Below are positions 7,409 through 14,637 of a stretch of 19,069 bases of DNA, in pieces. The notes below the pieces were generated by a model. It made no database searches, was not told where the DNA came from, and was given only the letters and a program-made list of their open reading frames with translations. Made by a program: the position numbers and the translations under genes. The stretch spans positions 1-19,069 of the forward strand of contig VGSX01000036.1 of assembly GCA_016874895.1 (NCBI GenBank). The letters run 5' to 3'. Every line of letters starts with the position of its first letter. Position 1 is the first letter of the stretch. This DNA is from Deltaproteobacteria bacterium. Lineage in GTDB: Bacteria; Desulfobacterota; Desulfobaccia; Desulfobaccales; Desulfobaccaceae.

Positions 7409-8983
7409 ATGTCTTTTGTTTCCTGGCAATTTCCCTTCTTGCTGGCCTTTGTGGTCCTGATCTACTGGCGCCTGCCGCATAAGTATCGCTTGTGGCTCCT
7501 GCTCCTGGCCAGTTACACTTTTTACGCCTTCTGGGACCTGCGTTTCCTGGCCTTAATATTCAGTACCACCGGGGTGGATTTCCTCTGTGCCCTGGGCATC
7601 AAAGGGGAGAGGAGAAACCTAAAAAAGACCCTTGCCGTTGTATTTTGGCCCTTTGGCTGGTTGTTGGGCTGTTTCTGGTTGATTCCCGATTCTCGTATCG
7701 ACGGCACCATGTTGCTGGTGGCCCTCACTGCCTCACTGGTCTTTCTGGGTTTCTATCTGACCATCTGGCGGCTTCGGGCCGAGGTCCGGGGCCGTAGTTT
7801 TTTGTTGCTGAGTATTTTATTCTGTCTTACCATCCTCGGTTTTTTTAAATATTTCAATTTCTTCCTGGATTCGGCCGGTTCGGTTCTGAGCTTTTTCGGC
7901 CTTCAGCCCAATTGGCCGTCGCTGCAGATCATTCTTCCCGTGGGGATCTCATTCTACACTTTTCAGTCTTTGGGATACGTCGTGGATGTATACCGACGTC
8001 AAGGGGAGGTCTGCCGGGACTTTTTAACCTTCGCAGTCTTTGACGCATTTTTTCCCCAGTTGGTGGCCGGACCCATTGAGCGCAGCCGCCAGTTGCTGCC
8101 GCAATTGCAGCAACACCTGGCTTTTTCGGCCGGTAATCTCCAGGACGGCCTGGTCCTGATTCTCACCGGGCTTTTTAAGAAAGTATTTGTGGCGGATAAT
8201 TGCGCCCTGCTGGCCAATTACGTCTTTGATCCCGCTGCCGAGCTAAACGCTTATTGGGCCCTGTTAGGCGCTTTAGCCTTTGCCTTCCAGATCTATGGGG
8301 ATTTTTCCGGCTATACCGACATCGCCAGGGGGTCCGCCAGGCTCCTGGGCATCAATCTGACCCAGAATTTCCGTTTTCCCTACCTGGCCATGAATCCCTC
8401 GGATTTCTGGGCCAGGTGGCATATTTCCCTGTCCACCTGGTTCAGAGATTATGTCTATATTCCTTTGGGCGGTAACCGGGGTACTCCCGGGCAGACGGTT
8501 CGGAACCTGTCTATCACTATGCTGTTGGCCGGTTTATGGCACGGGGCTTCCTGGATCTTCGTGCTCTGGGGGGCCTATCACGGGTTTTTATTGATGCTTT
8601 ACCGCTTCGGGCCGCTCACCTGTCTGAACCGCCAGCAATTTTCCCGGCAGTGGCAAAACTGGCTGGCCTGGCTGCTGATGTCCAGCTTTACACTGCTGGG
8701 CTGGGCGATTTTTCGGAGCCCGTCCCTGAGCCATTTCTGGATGTGGCTGACGGCGTTGGGCCATTGGGGACCGGTGGAAACGCCCTGGCTGTCATCCTGG
8801 TGGTGGCTGGTTATGCACGTGGCGCCCTTGATCCTCCTGCAGGCGGTCAGCCTGGCCGCAGACGGCGAAACCAGGCTAAAGCCGCTGCCCTGGAGAATGC
8901 GAGGCGTCATCTATGCCGCCATGATCCTGCTCATCGTCTCCTCCACCGAGCATGACCAGGAATTTATCTATTTTCAGTTCTGA
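7409..8983 (+). CDS. MBOAT-family membrane-bound O-acyltransferase (AlgI/DltB-like)
   Basis: This 524-aa polytopic inner-membrane protein has many hydrophobic segments from residue 8 onward. The family moves an acyl group, usually acetyl, across the membrane to a polysaccharide or teichoic acid acceptor. AlgI-type signatures are present: LPVGISFYTFQSLGYVVDVY (176-195), PQLVAGPIERSRQL, QIYGDFSGYTDIARGSARLLG, NPSDFWARWHISLSTWFRDY and LLAGLWHGASW with the conserved His at 378. A second conserved His is at 338. No strong Shine-Dalgarno precedes the ATG. The stop overlaps the next gene's start by one base (TGATG), so it is translationally coupled to the SGNH protein, the usual partner that completes O-acetylation. 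No glycosyltransferases are nearby, so the acceptor is unknown. Confidence 0.92.
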   Translation: MSFVSWQFPFLLAFVVLIYWRLPHKYRLWLLLLASYTFYAFWDLRFLALIFSTTGVDFLCALGIKGERRNLKKTLAVVFWPFGWLLGCFWLIPDSRIDGTMLLVALTASLVFLGFYLTIWRLRAEVRGRSFLLLSILFCLTILGFFKYFNFFLDSAGSVLSFFGLQPNWPSLQIILPVGISFYTFQSLGYVVDVYRRQGEVCRDFLTFAVFDAFFPQLVAGPIERSRQLLPQLQQHLAFSAGNLQDGLVLILTGLFKKVFVADNCALLANYVFDPAAELNAYWALLGALAFAFQIYGDFSGYTDIARGSARLLGINLTQNFRFPYLAMNPSDFWARWHISLSTWFRDYVYIPLGGNRGTPGQTVRNLSITMLLAGLWHGASWIFVLWGAYHGFLLMLYRFGPLTCLNRQQFSRQWQNWLAWLLMSSFTLLGWAIFRSPSLSHFWMWLTALGHWGPVETPWLSSWWWLVMHVAPLILLQAVSLAADGETRLKPLPWRMRGVIYAAMILLIVSSTEHDQEFIYFQF

Positions 8984-9999
8984 TGAAAAAGCTCTTAACC
9001 CCGGCATTCCTGCTCGCCCTCGGACTGCTCCTGGCCGCCGAGGCCGGGGTGCGCCTCTTGCTGCCTGATGATGTCTCCGGGCGGTTTTCCTATGGCTATC
9101 ATCCGGATGCCGGGTTCGTGGAGTCAAAGGACGGCACAGTACGCCTGGTGCGGGCCGGGGGCCGCCGTTTCCTGCCCCAGACCTTTAGTCGTCAGCCCGA
9201 AACCGCCACCTGGCGCATCCTGGTATTAGGTGATTCCGTGCCCCGAGGTCCTTTTTTCCAGGCAGCTTATCCCTGGCGGCTCCAGGAAACGCTACAGCAA
9301 AAGGGGACAAAGACCGAAGTGCTCAACCTGGCCGTGGCCGGTTACGGGGCCAGGCGGAATCAACTAGTGCTGCGTAAGGCCTTGGAATATAATCCCCACC
9401 TGGTTATCCTGCACCTCAACGACTCCAATGAGTATGAGGATGAACGGGAATACCGCCGCCGGCAGGATTTTCACAGCTGGCATCCCCGGCACTGGCCCAT
9501 GAAGAGCTACATCTTCGCCCGAGCCTACGAGATAAAAACCGAAAAAATATTCTGGAAACTGCTCCCGGACAAAATCAGGCGGCAATCAGCCGTTAACGAT
9601 GCCGAGGCGGAATTGCGGGCATCTCTCAATGAGGCGCAAGTGCAACTGTGGCGGGAGCAGTTCTGGCAGACCACCCGAGAAAGCGCGGCCTTGGTGCGGC
9701 AGCAGGGCCTACCCCTGGTCCTGGTGATCCAGGGCGTCCTGCAATGCCAGGAATCCGGAGGGCCCAGCATAAGCGACCAGGAACTGGCCGTCATGGCCCA
9801 TTCCCTGCAAGGGCCGGGGGTCTACCTGCTTTCCATGAAACAGGTTTTTTCGCCTCTTGCTGCCATTACCCAATGTTACGCCGACAGCGCTCACCTGACC
9901 CCATACGGCCACCTGGTACTGGCCCAGGCGTTGGCCGAACTCGTCGACAAACATCTGGTCCAAAAACTCGTAATGCCCCAAAAGGCTGCAATGAAGTAG
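8983..9999 (+). CDS. SGNH/GDSL-hydrolase-like protein, partner of MBOAT
   Basis: This 338-aa protein has an N-terminal hydrophobic segment (about residues 4-24), either a signal peptide or an anchor placing the rest outside the cytoplasmic membrane. The SGNH blocks are visible: block I LVLGDSVPRG with Ser85, block II NLAVAGYGARRNQ with Gly120, block III HLNDSNEYED with Asn146, and block V DSAHLTPYGH with Asp301 and His304. The catalytic Ser, Asp and His are therefore all in place. The family includes esterases and, next to MBOAT proteins, AlgX/AlgJ/DltD-like acetyl-transfer partners. It starts within the MBOAT stop codon, which points to a joint function in surface-polymer O-acetylation. Confidence 0.85.
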   Translation: MKKLLTPAFLLALGLLLAAEAGVRLLLPDDVSGRFSYGYHPDAGFVESKDGTVRLVRAGGRRFLPQTFSRQPETATWRILVLGDSVPRGPFFQAAYPWRLQETLQQKGTKTEVLNLAVAGYGARRNQLVLRKALEYNPHLVILHLNDSNEYEDEREYRRRQDFHSWHPRHWPMKSYIFARAYEIKTEKIFWKLLPDKIRRQSAVNDAEAELRASLNEAQVQLWREQFWQTTRESAALVRQQGLPLVLVIQGVLQCQESGGPSISDQELAVMAHSLQGPGVYLLSMKQVFSPLAAITQCYADSAHLTPYGHLVLAQALAELVDKHLVQKLVMPQKAAMK

Positions 10000-10331
10000 G
10001 GAGGGAAGAAAGGAGGTTAGGGGGGATTTTAATAAGTTGCCAACTGTCCCATCTCCCTCTGGAAGAGGGTTAGGGTTCTGCTCCACGATTCCTTCAGACC
10101 CCGCCTCACGATGATGCCCTGGCGCTTCGCTAACCCTTCACCGCCATCAGGTCGGGGATGGGACTCACACCTCCGAGCTGTTATGCATGCTCGGCAGACG
10201 AAAAGGGGCAGGGGGAGCCGGGCGGCCCGCCCCTGCCGGTTAGGGGTTATAGGAGGCAGGGGTTGGGTGAAGTTTAAATGTGCAGGCGTTCAGCAGCTGA
10301 TGGCTGAAAGCTGACCGCTGAACTCTGACAA
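10000..10331. other. Non-coding gap with hairpin and heptad repeat
   Basis: No convincing gene lies in these 332 bases. They hold a purine-rich start, a GGCAGGGG/CCCCTGCC hairpin at 10207-10237 inside a very GC-rich stretch, and a short heptad element at 10281-10327. The gap separates convergent genes (the SGNH gene on plus, the Spy-like gene on minus). No hairpin is followed by a run of T. Confidence 0.5.
10281..10327 (+). repeat. Degenerate heptanucleotide repeat element, copy 2 (short)
   Basis: It starts TGCAGGCGTTCAGC like the element at 12021. It then shows GCTGA recurring every 7 bases for five units (AGCTGAT, GGCTGAA, AGCTGAC, CGCTGAA, CTCTGAC). It is just downstream of the Spy-like gene's stop. 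Confidence 0.55.
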
Positions 10332-10832
10332 TTATTTTTTCTCACCTGCGGGGGCCGGGGGGCCTTGGGACCGGGTCCAGGGGGGGCCCTCGCCCATCAT
10401 CGGGCAGATCTGCCGCATATCCATTTTCAAAGCCAGGCCTTTTTCCTGCAGCTGATCCCGCAGGGCGTTAATTTCTTTCTGCTTGGCTGCAATCTTGGCC
10501 TGATCCGGGTCCTTGGTGCGCCACAGCTCGCCTAACTCCGCCCTTTTAACCATCATCTGCTTGCGCAGCTCGGCGGTGTCATTCATGAACTTATGCCGCA
10601 GATCAAAGACCTTGGCAGCCTGATCCGGGGTCAGCTGCATGCCGCCCATGCCTCGGCCATGCTGCATGCCCATACCCATACCGGGACCCATGGGGCAGCA
10701 ATCTTCCCACATGCCCATGCCATGGCCGCCGCCTTTGCCTTTAGGACCGGCCCAGGCTGACAGGGCGAGCCCCAGGCTGAGCCCCAGTACCAGTATCAGG
10801 GTTAATCTACTTTTCCGAAAACCTGTCATCAT
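10332..10832 (-). CDS. Spy/ZraP-like periplasmic Met/His-rich protein
   Basis: This 166-aa protein has a clear signal peptide (FRKSRL, then a hydrophobic core, and a likely cleavage after Ala28 in SAWA-G). The mature N-terminus is rich in Gly, Met and His with a Cys pair (GHGMGMWEDCCPMGPGMGMG). Next comes MQLTPDQAAKVFDLRHKF, the LTxxQ-type motif of the Spy/CpxP/ZraP fold, and a long charged helical region to about residue 140. Family members are periplasmic chaperones or metal-binding stress proteins. The Met/His/Cys-rich head suggests copper or zinc binding, which is inference. A good AGGAGG site precedes the tandem ATGs. It is 115 bases downstream of amrS on the same strand and could share its transcript. 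Confidence 0.78.
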   Translation of the reverse strand: MMTGFRKSRLTLILVLGLSLGLALSAWAGPKGKGGGHGMGMWEDCCPMGPGMGMGMQHGRGMGGMQLTPDQAAKVFDLRHKFMNDTAELRKQMMVKRAELGELWRTKDPDQAKIAAKQKEINALRDQLQEKGLALKMDMRQICPMMGEGPPWTRSQGPPAPAGEKK

Positions 10833-10947
10833 CTTTATACTTCCTCCTGTGGGTGCGTCCAGACGTTCTGTTCGCCGCTTTACTGTCTAAACCCCGCCGG
10901 AGGAAAAAATCGGCGCGGACCCGGTAATTTTTTCCAACGCCAGGATG

Positions 10948-11961
10948 TCATTCCCAGACGCCGTCGATGCGAACCCCGCATTGGGCGCAGGCGCCGTCTT
11001 TAAGATAATTATGCCGGATGGTGTAACCCATGCGGTCGATGACCAGGGCGCCGCAGGCGTAACAGAAGGTTTTCTCGCCGTCCTCACCGGGAATATTGCC
11101 GGTGTAGACGTAGCGCAGTCCCGCCTCCAGCCCGATCTGCCGGGCCCGCCGCAAAGTCTGGGCCGGGGTGCGCGGCCGGTTGAGCATCTTGTAGGTGGGA
11201 TAAAAAGCCGAAACATGCCAGGGAATGTCCACGCCCACGTCTTTGATGAACTCCGCAATCTCCTTGAGCTCCTCGTCGGAATCGTTCAAGCCCGGAATGA
11301 CTAAGGTAGTCACCTCCAGCCAAACCCCCAACTCCTTCATGCGGCTGATGGTGTCCAGCACCGGCTGCAGCCTGGCTTTGCAGATCTTGCGGTAAAAAGC
11401 ATCGGAAAAACTTTTTAGATCGATGTTGTCGGCGTCCAGCACCTCCGCCATAGCAGTGGCCGACCTTTCTGTCATAAAGCCGTTGGACACAAAGACGTTG
11501 CGGATTCCCGCTTCCCTGGCCAACACGGCGGTATCATAAGCGAATTCCCCGAAAATGGTGGGTTCGGTATAGGTGTAGGATATGCTGGCGGAGCCGCTGT
11601 CCCGGGCGCTGGCGACGATCTGGGCCGGCGTGGCCTCCTGGCCGGGAATTTCTTTGTTCCACAGGCGGGGCCACTGGGAGATTTCGTAATTCTGGCAATG
11701 CTCGCACTGAAAGTTACAGCCCGCCGTAGCGATGGAGAAAGACCGGCTGCCCGGCAGAAAGTGGAACAAGGGTTTTTTCTCAATGGGATCCACGTTCTGG
11801 GAGACGATTTTTCCGTAAACCAGGGAATACAGGATGCCGCCGCGGTTTTCCCGCACCATGCAGATGCCGCGTTTGCCGGGGTCAATGACGCACCCGTGGG
11901 CGCACAGATGGCATTTTACCTTGTGGTCTTCCTTCGGTTCGTAAAATCTGGCCTGCTGCAT
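10948..11961 (-). CDS. amrS: AmmeMemoRadiSam system radical SAM enzyme (PflA-like)
   Basis: This 337-aa radical SAM protein carries the [4Fe-4S] motif Cys82-x3-Cys86-x2-Cys89 (CNFQCEHC). It has an N-terminal cysteine cluster (CHLCAHGC at 17-24, then Cys34 in RGICMVREN) and a C-terminal zinc-ribbon-like pair (CYACG ... CAQCG). These features, with the tail ending GVRIDGVWE, match the AmrS family. That family resembles pyruvate-formate-lyase activase and usually accompanies AMMECR1 and Memo proteins. Neither partner is in this window. The substrate of the system is not established. A GGAGGAAG site lies just before the ATG. Family assignment is confident, the reaction is not. Confidence 0.9.
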   Translation of the reverse strand: MQQARFYEPKEDHKVKCHLCAHGCVIDPGKRGICMVRENRGGILYSLVYGKIVSQNVDPIEKKPLFHFLPGSRSFSIATAGCNFQCEHCQNYEISQWPRLWNKEIPGQEATPAQIVASARDSGSASISYTYTEPTIFGEFAYDTAVLAREAGIRNVFVSNGFMTERSATAMAEVLDADNIDLKSFSDAFYRKICKARLQPVLDTISRMKELGVWLEVTTLVIPGLNDSDEELKEIAEFIKDVGVDIPWHVSAFYPTYKMLNRPRTPAQTLRRARQIGLEAGLRYVYTGNIPGEDGEKTFCYACGALVIDRMGYTIRHNYLKDGACAQCGVRIDGVWE

Positions 11962-12020
11962 GGCTACTTCCTCCGCTGGGGAAATGCACTACCCCGGATA
12001 AATTTTTGACAAATTTTATT

Positions 12021-12170
12021 GCAGGCGTTCAGCTATCAGCTATCAGCTATTAGCTTTCAGCTGTCAGCTGTCAGCAAAAACAATCGGTCAGGGAGACTCA
12101 TCGAGAAACCAGTGAGCTGCCATCCTGGAATAACTATTTGAATTTAAAGCATTGGCTGACGGCTGACCGC
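12021..12170 (+). repeat. Degenerate heptanucleotide repeat element, copy 3 (long)
   Basis: It opens with GCAGGCGTTCAGC and closes with GGCTGACGGCTGACCGC, matching the boundaries of copy 1 on the opposite strand. The left part (12030-12075) is a 7-base tandem array with units CAGCTAT, TAGCTTT and CAGCTGT. Like copy 1, it contains TCAGCAAAAACAAT, followed by an unrelated middle section. Confidence 0.65.
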
Positions 12171-12187
12171 TTATATATATAAAAACT

Positions 12188-12222
12188 AACCACTAACCAC
12201 TGACCACTGACCACTGACCACT
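12188..12222. repeat. Heptanucleotide tandem array (AACCACT/GACCACT)
   Basis: Five back-to-back 7-base units are present: two AACCACT followed by three GACCACT. The array lies 18 bases beyond the long heptad element, suggesting the same class of sequence. Confidence 0.75.
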
Positions 12223-12361
12223 AATACTAAAAATGTATCACAAGAACCCGGCAGCGCAACCGCAGCATCTTTTTTTTCCGGCAGAACCGGGAGATACCAT
12301 CGACAAGGGGCGTTTTTTTTGTTAATAAAGCATTATCCTGAAAAGAGCAGGAGGTTAGCGC

Positions 12362-12895
12362 ATGCTCCCCTTAAACATCTTTATTGAAGGCCAGAACCTC
12401 GAGATCCTCCCAGAGTGGAAGGAAAAGATCGAATCTGAACTGGCCCGGCTGCAGAAACGCTACAATGCAGCCATCGTCAGCACCAGGGTGGAAATCATCG
12501 GCACCGGCCACCACCGCCAGGGACAATTCGAGATCCGCATCATCGCCACCATTCCCGGCAACGTCCTCACCGTCACCCGCCAGGGCGAACTGGTTCACCC
12601 CCTCATTGTCGAGGCCTTCGATGTCCTGGACCGCCGGCTGCAGGAGACCTCCGATACCCGGCAACAGAAAGTCAAGACCCACCCCGAAACCTCGGTTTCC
12701 GGGAGAATCCTGAGGATTTTTCCTGATGAGGATTTCGGCTTCATTGAAACCGCGGAAGGCGATGAGGTTTATTTCCACGCCAACGCCGTCAAGAAGGGAA
12801 AATTCCTTCAGCTTCAGGTGGGCCAGAAAGTGAAGCTGGCCTGGGAGGAAGGTCTTAAGGGTCCCCAGGCCACCTGGGTGCGGCTACAGGATTAA
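12362..12895 (+). CDS. HPF/RaiA ribosome-associated domain fused to a cold-shock domain
   Basis: This 177-aa protein has two domains. Residues about 3-100 resemble the S30AE/HPF-RaiA ribosome hibernation fold (beta-alpha-beta-beta-beta-alpha: LNIFIEGQNLEI, a charged helix, then VSTRVEIIGTGHHRQGQFEI). Residues about 112-177 are a cold-shock OB fold with RNP1-like DFGFIET (124-130) and RNP2-like EVYFHAN (135-141). HPF-type proteins bind the small subunit decoding region during stasis, and cold-shock domains bind single-stranded RNA. The fusion suggests a ribosome-bound RNA-binding stress protein. A perfect AGGAGG precedes the ATG. The sulfite reductase gene follows 81 bases later; a CCGGAAA/TTTCCGG hairpin (12904-12924) lies between, without a T-run. 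Confidence 0.85.
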   Translation: MLPLNIFIEGQNLEILPEWKEKIESELARLQKRYNAAIVSTRVEIIGTGHHRQGQFEIRIIATIPGNVLTVTRQGELVHPLIVEAFDVLDRRLQETSDTRQQKVKTHPETSVSGRILRIFPDEDFGFIETAEGDEVYFHANAVKKGKFLQLQVGQKVKLAWEEGLKGPQATWVRLQD

Positions 12896-12976
12896 TTCAT
12901 CTCCCGGAAACTCTTGATTTCCGGATGGATGATACTTATTCTCTCCTATTAACGATTCAACTAAAGGAGGACGTCA

Positions 12977-13642
12977 GTGCCCGACGACATTCTGGAAAAA
13001 GGCGCTATTCTGCAGAGAGATAAAACCTCATATGCCATTGCCCCCCACATCCCGGGCGGCATCATCACCGACTTCAATATGCTTCGCCGGATGGCCGACG
13101 TGGCCGAAAAGTTCGGCGTCAAGGCCATAAAAATTACCTCGGCCCAGCGCATGGCCCTGGTAGGGCTGCAAGAAGCCGATCTGGACTGGGTCTGGCATGA
13201 CCTGGGCATGACTCCCGGGGCCGCCATCGGCCTGTGCGTCCGGTCGGTGAAAATCTGTCCGGGCACCGATTTCTGCCGCATCGGCCTCCAGGACGCAGTT
13301 AAAATCGGCCTGGCCCTGGACGGCAAATACCACGGCTTCCAACTGCCCTATAAATTTAAAATGGGCGTTTCCGGCTGCCCCAATTCCTGCGCCGAAAGCG
13401 CCATCAAGGATATCGGCCTGGTGGGCTTTAAAAACGGCTGGCGGGTCTATGCCGGGGGTTTCGTCTCCGGCATCAAACCCCGTCTGGCCGACGTCATCGC
13501 CGATGAACTGGATGACTACCAGGTCATGCAACTCGTCGACAAGATCATGGAATGGTATATCAAGGCCGATAAAAAGAGACGCTTGGGGAAGATCATCGAT
13601 GAGGTAGGGTTGGATAACTTCAAAAAGGATCTGGGGCTGTAG
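12977..13642 (+). CDS. Low-molecular-weight assimilatory-type sulfite reductase (siroheme/4Fe-4S)
   Basis: This 221-aa protein of the nitrite/sulfite reductase family is much smaller than CysI or DsrA/B and matches the size of the small siroheme sulfite reductases known from sulfate reducers. The coupled siroheme-[4Fe-4S] cysteines are at 94 and 100 (CPGTDFC, C-x5-C) and at 134 and 138 (CPNSC, C-x3-C), with Cys87 nearby. The ferredoxin-like half domain precedes them (ITDFNMLRRMADVAEKFGVK and ITSAQRMALVG). The predicted reaction is six-electron reduction of sulfite to sulfide in the cytosol. Physiological role and electron donor are unknown. It starts with GTG behind a strong AAAGGAGG. It is followed by tRNA-His on the same strand. 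Confidence 0.87.
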   Translation: MPDDILEKGAILQRDKTSYAIAPHIPGGIITDFNMLRRMADVAEKFGVKAIKITSAQRMALVGLQEADLDWVWHDLGMTPGAAIGLCVRSVKICPGTDFCRIGLQDAVKIGLALDGKYHGFQLPYKFKMGVSGCPNSCAESAIKDIGLVGFKNGWRVYAGGFVSGIKPRLADVIADELDDYQVMQLVDKIMEWYIKADKKRRLGKIIDEVGLDNFKKDLGL

Positions 13643-13678
13643 CGGTTCACCCTGACAGAGCAATGGCGCGAGGATAAC

Positions 13679-13707
13679 TTGTCAACTAAATTTTAATATG
13701 ATACATT
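13679..13707 (+). promoter_or_regulatory. Candidate sigma70-type promoter of tRNA-His
   Basis: TTGTCA (13679-13684) and TACATT (13702-13707) are separated by 17 bases and lie just upstream of the tRNA. Transcription would start near 13714, a few bases before the tRNA 5' end. The -10 match is only 4 of 6. Confidence 0.45.
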
Positions 13708-13719
13708 TCCTAATTACGT

Positions 13720-13795
13720 GGTGGGCGTAGCTCAGGGGCAGAGCACCGGGTTGTGGCCCCGGTGGCCGCGGGTTCAAATCCCGTCGCTCACCCCA
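13720..13795 (+). tRNA. tRNA-His (GTG anticodon)
   Basis: A full cloverleaf can be folded by eye. The acceptor stem GTGGGCG pairs with CGCTCAC (one G-T pair), the D stem is GCTC/GAGC, the anticodon stem CCGGG/CCCGG encloses loop TTGTGGC, and the T stem GCGGG/CCCGT encloses TTCAAAT. The anticodon GTG is at 13753-13755. The extra G(-1) at 13720 faces discriminator C at 13792, the histidine-specific identity pair. The CCA end is encoded (13793-13795). A terminator follows within about 25 bases. Confidence 0.97.
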
Positions 13796-13816
13796 TCTAA
13801 CTTATTGATTTTATTA

Positions 13817-13846
13817 GGCCCGATAATTTTTTGTCGGGCCATTTTT
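13817..13846 (+). terminator. Rho-independent terminator after tRNA-His
   Basis: GGCCCGA (13817-13823) pairs with TCGGGCC (13834-13840) around a 10-base AT-rich loop and is followed by ATTTTT. It ends the tRNA transcript, and possibly the upstream sulfite reductase transcript as well. Confidence 0.85.
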
Positions 13847-13873
13847 CTGTCCTCAATCTGTCCCCAAAGCTTT

Positions 13874-14002
13874 TCACAGATTTAAAGAATGATCGCGCCT
13901 CCTCTCCCGCCATTCCCACGGCGCTATTCTGTCGCTTTCCGGCAGACCCCACAGGACCCGTTTTTCTCGTCTGGCTTCTTCCTCCAGCTTGAAAAGCGTC
14001 AC
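13874..14002 (-). CDS. Possible 42-aa small protein downstream of higA
   Basis: A GTG begins one base after the higA stop and opens a frame of 42 codons with a charged, Trp-rich product (starts MTLFKLEEEARREKR, contains APWEWRERRR). The tight junction with higA and the compositionally protein-like sequence suggest a real third gene of the higBA operon. It could instead be a remnant of an older gene's 3' end. No family is recognised. No ribosome site is obvious, but coupling to higA would not need one. The surrounding 13847-14003 shows nothing else. Confidence 0.35.
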   Translation of the reverse strand: MTLFKLEEEARREKRVLWGLPESDRIAPWEWRERRRDHSLNL

Positions 14003-14003
14003 T

Positions 14004-14342
14004 CTAGACCCTGTGATCAATTACAACTCTCTGATCTGATCCCCTTTCTCTGACTTCCCGGTTAATCCGATCGACTAAAAGCGAATCTTCTGCCATTTCC
14101 AGATCATAATGAGCTTGAAGATTGAGCCAGAACTGCGGCGTCGTCTGAAAATATTTCGCCAGGCGGAGAGCGGTATCAATGGTTATTGACCTCTCGCCCC
14201 GGACAATGGCATTGATCCTCTGAGCCGGGACGCCAAGATCCCGGCTGAGTTTATTTTGACTTATCCCCAGTGGCTTCAGGTATTCTTCCAGCAAAATTTC
14301 GCCCGGATGAATCAGCGGTAATTTCTGAGCGGCCATGGTCAT
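14004..14342 (-). CDS. higA: HigA-type antitoxin, HTH XRE/VapI family
   Basis: This 112-aa antitoxin is typical of the HigA/VapI group. It starts MTMAAQKLPLIHPGEILLEE and contains the helix-turn-helix ISQNKLSRDLGVPAQRINAIVRGERSIT (about 27-54), then TALRLAKYFQTTPQFWLNLQAHYDLE. The family neutralises the HigB mRNA interferase and represses its own promoter. It follows higB by 7 bases, the inverted toxin-first order usual for this family. A perfect palindrome in the operon promoter is a fitting operator. The second Met (codon 3) is an alternative start. Confidence 0.93.
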   Translation of the reverse strand: MTMAAQKLPLIHPGEILLEEYLKPLGISQNKLSRDLGVPAQRINAIVRGERSITIDTALRLAKYFQTTPQFWLNLQAHYDLEMAEDSLLVDRINREVRERGSDQRVVIDHRV

Positions 14343-14349
14343 CTACTCC

Positions 14350-14631
14350 TTAATGGTAATCGACAATTTCGACGTTATAAGCATCACTTCCCCGCCAGAC
14401 AAAGCAGATCCGGAACTGTTGATTTATTCTGATACTATATTGCCCGGTTCGACTGCCCCGCAATGCCTCCAGACAGTTGCCCGGCGGGCTCTTGATATCA
14501 TCCAGGCTTTCTGCGGCATTGAGCATGAATAATTTACGCCGGGCGATCTTATGGATATGCGGCGGTAGCCGCTTCGAAATTTCCCGGTGGAAAATCTTCG
14601 CAGTCTCTTTGCACTTAAATGATTTAATCAC
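14350..14631 (-). CDS. higB: HigB-type toxin (RelE superfamily mRNA interferase)
   Basis: This 93-aa protein starts MIKSFKCKETAKIF and contains the HigB landmarks ARRKLFMLNAAESLDDIKSPPGNCLEALRG, GQYSIRINQQFRICFVWRG and the end YNVEIVDYH. The family cleaves mRNA on the ribosome. Here the start codon is GTG, read as Met. No separate Shine-Dalgarno exists at a normal distance: AGAAGG runs straight into the GTG, and the promoter -10 ends only 6 bases before it. The message may therefore be leaderless or nearly so. It is followed by higA after 7 bases. Confidence 0.92.
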   Translation of the reverse strand: MIKSFKCKETAKIFHREISKRLPPHIHKIARRKLFMLNAAESLDDIKSPPGNCLEALRGSRTGQYSIRINQQFRICFVWRGSDAYNVEIVDYH

Positions 14632-14637
14632 CTTCTA

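Larger units (their letters stand above)
11962..12361. other. 400-base divergent intergenic region, repeat-rich
   Basis: No gene is visible between the divergently oriented amrS and the HPF-CSD gene. The region holds two heptad arrays (12030-12075 and 12188-12222) within a longer element. A more unique AT-rich stretch then leads to the HPF-CSD gene, ending in an AGGAGG ribosome site about 7 bases before the ATG. Any promoters must lie here. I cannot assign one with confidence. Confidence 0.5.

Noticed and set aside
12030..12222. Possible CRISPR array
   Set aside because: Units are 7 bases with no spacers of regular length and no cas genes nearby. This is a short tandem repeat.
13720..14002. 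Prophage or integrative-element attachment site at tRNA-His
   Set aside because: No integrase gene and no duplicated tRNA 3' end were found in the window.
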